A DNA stretch of 5,771 nt, from NCBI GenBank assembly GCA_003695725.1, contig RFHX01000260.1:1-5771 (forward strand). The letters are read 5' to 3'. A program made the position numbers and the translations under genes. Under the pieces are notes generated by a model. It had not been told where the DNA came from and ran no database searches. It was given only the letters and a program-made list of their open reading frames with translations. Source of the DNA: Candidatus Schekmanbacteria bacterium. GTDB lineage: Bacteria; Schekmanbacteria; GWA2-38-11; J061. Below are positions 1-5,771 of this stretch, piece by piece. The first letter of the stretch is position 1. Each line of letters begins with the position of its first letter.

Positions 1-1058
1 CAAAATATCTCCAATGAAGCCTTAACTATTCTATTGATTTCCTCTTCAGTAAGCGATGGATAGATAGGAAGAGAAACAAATTTTTTGAAACACTCTTCAG
101 CACCTTTATAATCTTTTAAATTCATTTTTAAATATCTATGAAGGGGATAATAAATGGGCTTTTCTGCAAAAATACCTCTTTTTCTATATTCACCTATTAC
201 TTTTTTGACATTTCCCCTTTTGATTTTGATGATATACCTGTAGTAAATTGATTTTTTTCTCTCATCGAAGGAATGATGAATTACATTTGGCAACGATATC
301 CTTTTCGAATATTGAGAAGCAATCTTCCTCCTTTTAGAAATCATTCTTTTTAGTTTTGATAATTGGGCAATCCCAAGGGAAGCAGATAAATCAGTCATCT
401 TATAATTATACCTTACAGAATAGTTTTTTTTCTTGTCATAGGACCGAAGGTCTAAAATTGTTTTATGTATCCTTTCATTGTCACATACAATCATTCCTCC
501 CTCTCCTGTAGCTATCACTTTAGTTGCATAGAAGGAAAAAACTGCTACTCTTCCAAACCTACCTGTAAGTTTTCCATCATATTCAGCGCCAAGGGACTGG
601 GCACAATCCTCGATAACAGGGATGCCAAAGGATATTATCTCTTTTATATCTGCTGGTATCCCAAATAGATGAGGAACAATAATAGCTTTCGTCTTAGAAG
701 TAATCTTTTTTCTAACAGAATCAGGAGAAATATTGCCGTCATATGCAGATACATCAGCTATAACCGGTTTTGCACCTGTATAATTGACAGCGTTTAACAG
801 GGCAGGACAAACATAAGAGGGAATAATAACTTCATCGTTACCGCTCATTTTCAGTGAAAGCAAGGAAAGGTGAAGGGCTGATGTCCCACTGTTGACTGCT
901 ATGGCGTATTTTCGTTCTATCAGCTTCTTAAACTTTTTCTCAAAACGACGAACTTCTCCATCGAGGGCTATCATTCCGCTTTTCAAAACTCTGATGGCTG
1001 CATCGATTTCATCTTGTCCCAAATAGGGCTTTGAATGGGGTATAGGTAAAATTTTCAT
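1..1058 (-). CDS. DegT/DnrJ/EryC1/StrS family PLP-dependent sugar aminotransferase (3' end at window edge)
   Basis: I translated this frame by hand: it is open from the ATG at 1058 to the window edge, giving 352 codons plus a leftover TG that could begin a TGA stop just outside. Family members transfer an amino group, usually from glutamate, to a keto sugar nucleotide, using PLP in the cytoplasm. Visible fold-type I motifs are NSGTSALHLSL (from N56), D102 in the VIADV strand, EDCAQSLGA with D151 and Q154 in the PLP-binding region, and FSFYATK with K180 as the expected Schiff-base lysine, followed by GEGGM. YNYKMTDLSASLGIAQL starts near 217, and LPIYPSLTEEE near 330 is the usual C-terminal signature, so little is missing. 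Family length is about 360-400. The gene starts 6 bases after the PIG-L stop. Family assignment is very secure; the sugar (perosamine-like, 4-amino or 3-amino) cannot be told from sequence alone. Confidence 0.95.
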   Translation of the reverse strand, partial: MKILPIPHSKPYLGQDEIDAAIRVLKSGMIALDGEVRRFEKKFKKLIERKYAIAVNSGTSALHLSLLSLKMSGNDEVIIPSYVCPALLNAVNYTGAKPVIADVSAYDGNISPDSVRKKITSKTKAIIVPHLFGIPADIKEIISFGIPVIEDCAQSLGAEYDGKLTGRFGRVAVFSFYATKVIATGEGGMIVCDNERIHKTILDLRSYDKKKNYSVRYNYKMTDLSASLGIAQLSKLKRMISKRRKIASQYSKRISLPNVIHHSFDERKKSIYYRYIIKIKRGNVKKVIGEYRKRGIFAEKPIYYPLHRYLKMNLKDYKGAEECFKKFVSLPIYPSLTEEEINRIVKASLEIF

Positions 1059-1060
1059 TG

Positions 1061-1066
1061 TCACCT
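1061..1066 (-). promoter_or_regulatory. Shine-Dalgarno-like AGGTGA for the aminotransferase
   Basis: AGGTGA matches the 3' part of the consensus AGGAGGTGA and lies 2 bases before the ATG at 1058; it overlaps the PIG-L stop codon. A second purine stretch, GGAAGAA, lies a little further upstream. An in-frame GTG at 1064-1062 directly follows the PIG-L stop and could also be the start, adding two residues. I prefer the ATG because family members usually begin a few residues before the S/P-K-P-Y motif, but the evidence is not decisive. Confidence 0.45.
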
Positions 1067-1688
1067 ATTCTTCCGAAATATTGATAAAAACTCTCAAAGG
1101 AACAAATCCTTCTGCGTATTTTACTCTTGCAAGAGTACCCCTAAAATTAGCAGTGGATAAAACTATGTCTTCAATAGAAATACCCGCGATATTGGTGCGC
1201 ATAACTTGAGATGCATGTGCCTTCACCAACGCAATTTTTATATCCAAAACTTTTTCAATGTCGCTAAAAATGGTAGGACTAAAATCCTGAGTTGTGGGTC
1301 CTTCATAGAATAAAACATTCTTTGCATAGCGTGCTGCGGAAATTACTGCATTGCTTAAATGTCTATGGTCCTGATGAGTGTCGTTATAATAGTGCGTAAA
1401 AGTAAATACTGGTTTTACTTCCTTTATAACACTCTCAACTTTTTGAATCGTGCTCAATCGTGAATCGATTTTTGTATCTTCTAATCCTCCCCAAAAAATT
1501 TTTTTTACACCCATTATTCTTGCGGCTTCTTCCTGCTCTTTCTTTCTTACCTGAGGGTCACCTCCCTGCTCTCCCATTGTCATAATAAGATAATAAATTT
1601 CATCTCCTTTCTGGGCATATTTTTTCAAAGTTCCGCCGCAACCAACTTCAATATCATCGGGGTGTGAACCAATTGCAAGAATTTTCAT
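1065..1688 (-). CDS. PIG-L / LmbE family N-deacetylase
   Basis: The 207-residue protein is close to a minimal PIG-L domain. The family comprises zinc-dependent hydrolases that remove acyl groups, usually N-acetyl from GlcNAc-type sugars (PIG-L, MshB, BshB). The N-terminal signature AIGSHPDDIEVGCGG carries H9, D11, D12 and E14: H9 and D12 are expected metal ligands and D11 the general base. R48 and the following ExxxAARIMG helix are the usual second conserved block. THQDHRHL holds H105, D107 and H108, with H108 as the likely third metal ligand. There is no signal peptide or membrane segment, so it should be cytoplasmic. The ATG overlaps the upstream WbqC stop in an ATGA, and AGGGGA lies 6 bases before it. 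In this setting it probably deacetylates a sugar nucleotide or lipid-linked sugar for glycan synthesis. A mycothiol or bacillithiol role is less likely given the neighbours. The substrate is not known. Confidence 0.93.
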   Translation of the reverse strand: MKILAIGSHPDDIEVGCGGTLKKYAQKGDEIYYLIMTMGEQGGDPQVRKKEQEEAARIMGVKKIFWGGLEDTKIDSRLSTIQKVESVIKEVKPVFTFTHYYNDTHQDHRHLSNAVISAARYAKNVLFYEGPTTQDFSPTIFSDIEKVLDIKIALVKAHASQVMRTNIAGISIEDIVLSTANFRGTLARVKYAEGFVPLRVFINISEE

Positions 1689-2377
1689 AACTTATCCCCT
1701 TTTAAAATTGAATAACTCTCTTTTCCACAATTAAAAAGAAGGTCAACTATAGAAAGGTGTGAAAGAAAACTGCCGTATTGTTGAGGATAGACTGGATGTT
1801 TATATTCTTGAAAAATCACCTCTATTCCAGAATCTTCATACTTCTTAAAATTCATATAATCTTTTCCCCCTGCTCCTGCCAAATATTTGTTAGCGCCAAT
1901 TCTCTTACATATACCGATTAGTCTTTCATCTGCATCATCTGGTAAATCATCCATTTCTGATGAACTGAGTGTTTTGGTCTTAATTCCTAAAAATGACATA
2001 ATTTTTATTATAAGGGCAATATTTAAATCTTTCAGGTAAATAAATTCTTTTTCAATAATTTTTTTTATTTCAGGAAAATATTCCATAAAATAAGGAGCAG
2101 ATGAATAGTTAATTTCAAGGGCTTTGAGATGTTTTCTTTTCCAATGTTTTTTTCTGTCAATGGTAACTTCAAAAATCTTCTGAGGAAATCTATAATTCAC
2201 GGGCACTGTAAGCCACATTGAAGAGTTGGCTGTTTTAATCTTGTTTCTATTTTGCCACTCATTCTTTTTGTATTGGACAGTATCCAAAAAGACAAAGACA
2301 TCACAGCTTGAAATCTTGTCAAAATAACCAAGCCATGGCAAATATTGAGGTTGATGGACAGATACAATCATAATCAC
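1685..2377 (-). CDS. WbqC-like family protein
   Basis: This 230-residue protein matches the WbqC-like family in length and motifs. It opens with VSVHQPQYLPWLGYFDKI, where H8, Q9, P10 and P14 stand in the family hallmark, followed by FLDTVQYKKNEWQNRNKIK (31-48), a WLTVPV strand, and KHWKRKHLKALEINY. The centre has RIGANKYLAGAGGKDYM, and the end has Y-KHPVYPQ with LSIVDLLFNCG (208-218), the usual close of the family. No membrane segment or signal is seen, so it is probably cytoplasmic. To my knowledge the biochemical role of the family is not firmly established; it recurs in O-antigen and other surface-glycan loci, often beside aminotransferases and deacetylases. The frame starts with GTG at 2377, overlapping the PHP stop as GTGA. 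An ATG two codons later (2371) is an equally possible start, giving 228 residues. No clear Shine-Dalgarno sequence precedes either. It overlaps PIG-L by 4 bases. Confidence 0.92.
   Translation of the reverse strand: MIMIVSVHQPQYLPWLGYFDKISSCDVFVFLDTVQYKKNEWQNRNKIKTANSSMWLTVPVNYRFPQKIFEVTIDRKKHWKRKHLKALEINYSSAPYFMEYFPEIKKIIEKEFIYLKDLNIALIIKIMSFLGIKTKTLSSSEMDDLPDDADERLIGICKRIGANKYLAGAGGKDYMNFKKYEDSGIEVIFQEYKHPVYPQQYGSFLSHLSIVDLLFNCGKESYSILKGDKL
1695..1700 (-). promoter_or_regulatory. Ribosome binding site for the PIG-L deacetylase gene
   Basis: AGGGGA is preceded by a run of A and sits 6 bases before the ATG at 1688, inside the last codons of the WbqC gene. With the ATGA overlap this supports the chosen start and reinitiation-type coupling. 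Confidence 0.6.
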
Positions 2378-3822
2378 TTTGAATCGAGGGAAACATTATA
2401 AAAAATTGGATTGCTTACCGCTTTCCCCCCATCCTTAAAATTAACCATTAATCTAAAATAGCCTTTATCATTAGAGCCTGCAGAAAATAAAAACTTCTTT
2501 TCAAAGGGCAGCATTATCTCCTTTTTTATAAAAATTTTCCCATTTCTTACTATAGTTAAAAATGCCTCTTCTTTTTTCCCATACTTTTCACTAATCATAA
2601 CAGATAAAATCGCTTCTCCACTCACCTTTAATGATTCACCCATTTCTGCTTCATTAACCTGCTCCTTATCACTCAATAGAAACTCATCAATGACAATTTC
2701 TCCGGAATTGCTCTGCCTTACAGCATAACAACGACCATTCTTTAATGCTTGAATGATGCTTTTTTTTGACAAGTTATCTGTAATAAAAATAGTTTTAACT
2801 TCATCAATCTTCTCATCCTCATCTCCATGATAATCTATACCTCCAACCGTCCAAATTGGTTTATTCCTCTCCTTTCTTATAAAATCTAAAAGTAAGATAT
2901 CCCACTCTTTTCCTGCCTCAATCATTGTCGCAGTATCACGATATAAACCTTCAAAAGCGGTATAATTGTAGGTTTTTAGCAAATCTTCTACATATTTTGG
3001 CGTCAACATTCTTACACCGTTGATTTCTCTTTCTTTGTAAGATTCAGGATGTGCCCATATTGACAATATTTCCTTCTCGTTGGCGTAATCAATCAATTCC
3101 TGATAAGGAATCACTCCGGCATTACTTTCATATTGGTTAAAAAGCGTACTTTGGAAGGGATGATAGTTGATTATTAAAAGAAGTGATATAATCGAACATA
3201 TCAACCCAAAAGCTTTAGCAAATTTTTCTCCTGTAAAATAAAGCAAGAAAGACAATATAAAAGCAAACAAAAAGAAAAGAGCTTTAGGCGTAAGCTCTTT
3301 TACATATCGGAGAGAAAAACCGTTATGTATTACAGGCAAATCATCTATTTCCTCCGCACTATGAAAGCCAACAAGAAGAATATGCTTTTGCCAATTATTT
3401 GCCGTTAAATTTCCATTAAAAATACTCCCCGACCAAAAATAATGGGCTGTTGATTCAACGCCAGGTATAACAACTACATTTTTTCTTCTTTTATTGATAT
3501 CCTCAATCTCTTCAATATATTCAGATGCTCCTCTTTTCGTAACGCTTTGAAGTTCATAGTCTTTTTTAAATATATTCCGAAATGGAGGTATCCCATACTC
3601 AACCTTTATGACATCATGATCTGTCATCAATACGGCTTTAATGCCCTTCTCCTTCGCTTTATCAACTATTTCTTCAAGAGAATTTCTGCCTGTAGAAAAC
3701 TGCGAATGAAGATGAATGAGGCCGTCGATTTTCATTCCATAGCAAATAGAAATACAAAAGAGAAAAAGGGAAAGGAAAGAAAAAAAGTGGAAAAACAATT
3801 TTTTAATTGACACTCTATTCAT
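2374..3822 (-). CDS. Membrane-anchored PHP-domain metallohydrolase (CehA/McbA-like)
   Basis: The 482-residue protein has four parts. Residues 9-28 form a hydrophobic segment after K7 and K8, a signal peptide or signal anchor. The PHP domain begins with IHLHSQFS (H37, H39) and LMTDHD (D68-H69-D70), then PGVE (E123), H147, AHPE (H258) and GIDYHG (D330, H332): a nearly full PHP metal-ligand set. Between H147 and H258 lie two further hydrophobic stretches, about 180-197 and 203-219, that look like a transmembrane hairpin. Residues about 375-482 resemble the beta-rich C-terminal domain of CehA/McbA-type proteins and end with a VSNPIFYN strand. PHP enzymes hydrolyse phosphoesters or related bonds; the substrate here is unknown. 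The positive N-terminus and an even-numbered hairpin would place both catalytic halves outside the cytoplasm (inference). I chose the 3822 start because AAGGGA lies 7 bases upstream and it includes the membrane segment; an internal ATG at 3735 (M30) would remove it. It overlaps the upstream glycosyltransferase by 8 bases. Confidence 0.88.
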   Translation of the reverse strand: MNRVSIKKLFFHFFSFLSLFLFCISICYGMKIDGLIHLHSQFSTGRNSLEEIVDKAKEKGIKAVLMTDHDVIKVEYGIPPFRNIFKKDYELQSVTKRGASEYIEEIEDINKRRKNVVVIPGVESTAHYFWSGSIFNGNLTANNWQKHILLVGFHSAEEIDDLPVIHNGFSLRYVKELTPKALFFLFAFILSFLLYFTGEKFAKAFGLICSIISLLLIINYHPFQSTLFNQYESNAGVIPYQELIDYANEKEILSIWAHPESYKEREINGVRMLTPKYVEDLLKTYNYTAFEGLYRDTATMIEAGKEWDILLLDFIRKERNKPIWTVGGIDYHGDEDEKIDEVKTIFITDNLSKKSIIQALKNGRCYAVRQSNSGEIVIDEFLLSDKEQVNEAEMGESLKVSGEAILSVMISEKYGKKEEAFLTIVRNGKIFIKKEIMLPFEKKFLFSAGSNDKGYFRLMVNFKDGGKAVSNPIFYNVSLDSK

Positions 3823-4990
3823 TAACTAATCCCTTTTCTTTCAATAACTTCCTGTAGAGGTTTTCTATTTTTTCAACCATTCTTTTTACACTGAATGAAT
3901 CGGCTCTTTTCTGTCCCATCAAGCCCATTCTATTGCGCAATTCCTTGTTAAAAAACAATTGTTCTATTTTTTCTGCAATGCTTCTTTCATCTTCAGGCGG
4001 AATGACAAATCCCGTTAGACCATCCTCGATTATCTCTCTTACGCCTCCCACATCTGTCCCTATAACAGGAAGACCCGCTGCCATTGCTTCAACAATGACC
4101 TTTCCCATTCCCTCATTGACAGATGAAAGCACATAGAGGTCTAAAGAATAAAGAAAAGCTCTGCAATCGCTTTGCCAAGGAATAAAAAAAAATTTTTTTT
4201 CAAGCCCATATTCTAAGACAAGTTTTTTCAAAGATTTCTCCAATTCACCTTCGCCGGCAAGCATAAAATAGGCGTTATCAATCTTTGAAGAAACTATTTT
4301 TGCGGCTTTTATAAAATATTCAAACCCCTTGACTTTTACAAACCTCCCCATACTGCCCACAACGAAGGAGTTAGGAGGAATACGATTCTTTTTTACGAAT
4401 GGTCTTTCATTTTTTTGCGCATAGTTTTTAATGGAATCAACATCTACACCGCTATGAATTACAGAGATCTTTTTCTCATCTCCTACTTTGAAGGAAATAT
4501 GTTCTTTCTTCCCTCTTTCTGTAAGGCAAATCAGATTGTCTGTTATGGACGCTGTAATTCTTTCTATGAATATAAATATCCATGAAATTATTTTCCCATA
4601 ATAACCATAAAAAATGTGGCCATGAGGGGTGTGCACAATTACAGGAACACCGGTAAATTTGGCTGCCCATCTTCCGAGTATTCCTGCTTTTGAGCTATGA
4701 GTGTGGACAATATGGTAATTATTTTTACTGATAAAAGAATATATCTTAAAAAATGCCTTAACATCTTTGAGGGGATTAATTTCTCTTACCAAATCTTCAA
4801 TATTGAAAAAAACCTCAATATTTTTTTTTACAGAAGGCAAATATTTTTCATCAGGGTTTTTCGTCATTCCGTACAAAATAGAAGATTCATATCTTTCATT
4901 GTCAAGATTTTTTACAGTTAGAAGAGTATTTTCAGATGAACCGCCCTTGTCAAGGCGGGTGATAATGTGAAGCACCTTTATCCTTTTCAT
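3815..4990 (-). CDS. Glycosyltransferase family 4 (GT-B fold), complete
   Basis: This 391-residue enzyme is full length for a GT4 retaining glycosyltransferase, which moves a sugar from a nucleotide donor to a lipid-linked or glycan acceptor at the inner face of the membrane. The N-terminal acceptor domain opens with KVLHIITRLDKGGSSE (glycine loop near 16-18) and contains IVHTHSSKAGILGRWAA (94-110) followed by HTPHGHIFYGYYG (120-132), typical of one common GT4 subgroup. The hydrophobic helix near 133-150 may help it dock on the membrane. The C-terminal donor domain shows GSMGRFVKVKGFE (R216, K221), LAGEGE (244-249) and EGMGKVIVE (E293 and E301, the E-x7-E pair), then GTDVGG and GLTGFVIPP. Its ATG overlaps the stop of the upstream glycosyltransferase as ATGA, with no visible Shine-Dalgarno sequence, suggesting coupled translation. 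Donor and acceptor cannot be predicted. Confidence 0.95.
   Translation of the reverse strand: MKRIKVLHIITRLDKGGSSENTLLTVKNLDNERYESSILYGMTKNPDEKYLPSVKKNIEVFFNIEDLVREINPLKDVKAFFKIYSFISKNNYHIVHTHSSKAGILGRWAAKFTGVPVIVHTPHGHIFYGYYGKIISWIFIFIERITASITDNLICLTERGKKEHISFKVGDEKKISVIHSGVDVDSIKNYAQKNERPFVKKNRIPPNSFVVGSMGRFVKVKGFEYFIKAAKIVSSKIDNAYFMLAGEGELEKSLKKLVLEYGLEKKFFFIPWQSDCRAFLYSLDLYVLSSVNEGMGKVIVEAMAAGLPVIGTDVGGVREIIEDGLTGFVIPPEDERSIAEKIEQLFFNKELRNRMGLMGQKRADSFSVKRMVEKIENLYRKLLKEKGLVNE
3830..3835 (-). promoter_or_regulatory. Ribosome binding site for the PHP gene
   Basis: AAGGGA lies 7 bases before the ATG at 3822, within the last codons of the upstream glycosyltransferase. It supports the long start that retains the N-terminal membrane segment. 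Confidence 0.5.
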
Positions 4991-5771
4991 AAAATAGATT
5001 TATAAATAGTTAAAAGCTTCTCTGCAGACTTTTCCCATGTATAATGCTCTTCAACTACTCTTCTCCCTTTTTTTGAAATTTCATCATAATATTCCTTTTT
5101 GTTCTTATATATATCAATCCACTGCAAAATACCTTCTGCAAGTGAATCAACCTCAGTTGAAGAAAAAATCAGCTTTTTATCTACCTTAGATAATATTTCA
5201 GGTGTCGCTCCTGCAGGGGTGCCAAGGACAGGTACTCCTGATGCAAGAGCTTCAACTGTCACAAGGCCGAACCCTTCCTGCTCAACTGTAGGAAGCAAAA
5301 AATAGTCTGACATTCTGTAAAAATCAGAAAGGTTGTTCTCATCGATATAGCCTGCAAAAATAATCAAATCGGAAAGACCTTCAGAATGTGCCATATTTTC
5401 AAGTTTTGATTTGAGTGGACCGCTTCCGCCGATTACAAAAAGAGATGATGTACAATGATTTTTGATTTTTTTTATTGCCTTGATAAGGTTTTCAAGTCCC
5501 ATACGAGGTTCCATATTTCTTAAAGTCGAAAATATTATTGATTCAGCAGGCAGATTAAATTTTTTTCTAAGCATCTGCTTATTATTCACTGGACAAAATC
5601 TGTCTTCATTGACACCACCGGGAATAATCTTGATTTTTGAATCATCTATTGATGCAAATTTCTTTAGTCTCTCTGATGTATATCTGCTCAATACTCTTAT
5701 GAGAGATGACTTTCTGAAATTATATTTTTCCATATATTTAATCAAAGGAATGACAAAGGTTCTATCTGTAA
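4987..5771 (-). CDS. Glycosyltransferase family 4, 5' end outside the window
   Basis: The frame is open from the window edge to the TGA at 4989-4987, giving 260 visible residues. A TTG at 5745 could be read as a start, but codons upstream stay open (TDRTFVIP precedes it) and the acceptor-binding N-terminal domain is missing, so the gene is cut by the window rather than short. Visible are SRYTSERLKKF at the end of the N-terminal domain, IPGGVNEDRF opening the C-terminal domain, TLRNMEPRMGLENLI in the donor site, GGSGPLKSKLE, and EGFGLVTVE (coding about 5277-5251) with the E-x7-E glutamates, followed by GTPAGATPEIL. The RMG in place of the usual KG is a normal variant of one GT4 subgroup, so the enzyme is likely active. 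It differs clearly from the next glycosyltransferase, so the two probably add different sugars or linkages. The last four bases overlap that gene. Confidence 0.93.
   Translation of the reverse strand, partial: TDRTFVIPLIKYMEKYNFRKSSLIRVLSRYTSERLKKFASIDDSKIKIIPGGVNEDRFCPVNNKQMLRKKFNLPAESIIFSTLRNMEPRMGLENLIKAIKKIKNHCTSSLFVIGGSGPLKSKLENMAHSEGLSDLIIFAGYIDENNLSDFYRMSDYFLLPTVEQEGFGLVTVEALASGVPVLGTPAGATPEILSKVDKKLIFSSTEVDSLAEGILQWIDIYKNKKEYYDEISKKGRRVVEEHYTWEKSAEKLLTIYKSIL

Noticed and set aside
465-668. Plus-strand open frame of 67 codons opposite the aminotransferase gene
   Set aside because: It is antisense to the PLP-lysine and GEGGM region of a clear DegT-family gene and has no features of its own.
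3547-3810. Plus-strand open frame of 87 codons
   Set aside because: It lies wholly antisense to the N-terminal half of the PHP gene, has no recognisable motif, and its lysine-rich end is the complement of the T-rich signal-anchor codons. It is a shadow of the real gene.
2374-3822. PHP protein as a CpsB/YwqE-type tyrosine phosphatase controlling chain length
   Set aside because: Those enzymes are compact, soluble, about 250 residues, and lack an N-terminal anchor, membrane hairpin and C-terminal beta domain. The overall layout fits CehA/McbA-type proteins better.
4697-4970. Two overlapping plus-strand open frames opposite the second glycosyltransferase
   Set aside because: Both are antisense to well-conserved GT4 sequence, overlap each other in different frames, and show low-complexity F/I/S-rich composition expected from AT-rich antisense DNA.
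4987-5745. A complete short glycosyltransferase starting at the TTG at 5745
   Set aside because: The frame stays open upstream to the window edge and the N-terminal GT-B domain is absent, so the gene is cut by the window edge.
3815-5771. Tandem glycosyltransferases as a recent gene duplication
   Set aside because: The two share only the general GT4 motifs. Donor-site blocks differ (GRFVKVKG against RNMEPRMG), so they belong to different subgroups.
1-5771. CRISPR array, tRNA or rRNA, insertion sequence, terminator hairpin or promoter
   Set aside because: I saw no regularly spaced repeats, cloverleaf-like sequence, transposase motif or inverted-repeat ends. There is no intergenic space longer than a few bases to hold a promoter or terminator.

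Overview
The window is AT-rich (judged by eye, not counted) bacterial DNA. It is filled end to end by six genes, all read from the minus strand, so transcription runs from position 5771 towards position 1. Neighbouring genes overlap by 4 to 8 bases or lie within a few bases of each other, so they look like one operon. Both outermost genes run off the window. The content (two family 4 glycosyltransferases, a membrane PHP hydrolase, a WbqC-like protein, a PIG-L/LmbE deacetylase and a DegT-type sugar aminotransferase) is typical of a surface-glycan locus: O-antigen, capsule or exopolysaccharide. I cannot name the species. The locus type fits a low-GC bacterium, probably uncultured and probably with a Gram-negative envelope, but this is inference from gene content only.

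In transcription order: 5771-4987 is the C-terminal part of a GT4 glycosyltransferase. 4990-3815 is a complete second GT4 glycosyltransferase. 3822-2374 is a membrane-anchored PHP-domain metallohydrolase of CehA/McbA type, with a predicted transmembrane hairpin inside the catalytic domain. 2377-1685 is a WbqC-family protein. 1688-1065 is a PIG-L/LmbE deacetylase. 1058-1 is a DegT/DnrJ/EryC1/StrS PLP aminotransferase, complete except perhaps for its last residues and stop.

A working model, inferred only: the aminotransferase makes an amino sugar nucleotide, PIG-L removes an N-acyl group from a sugar, the WbqC protein takes part in modifying or installing that sugar, and the two GT4 enzymes add sugars on the cytoplasmic side of the membrane. 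The PHP protein would act at the membrane, probably on the outer side, on a phosphoester or similar bond. No promoter, terminator, RNA gene, mobile element, CRISPR array or long repeat was found. There is no intergenic stretch longer than a few bases. The most notable observations are the membrane hairpin splitting the PHP domain, and the PHP/WbqC/PIG-L/DegT cluster as a possible uncharacterised glycan-modification cassette.
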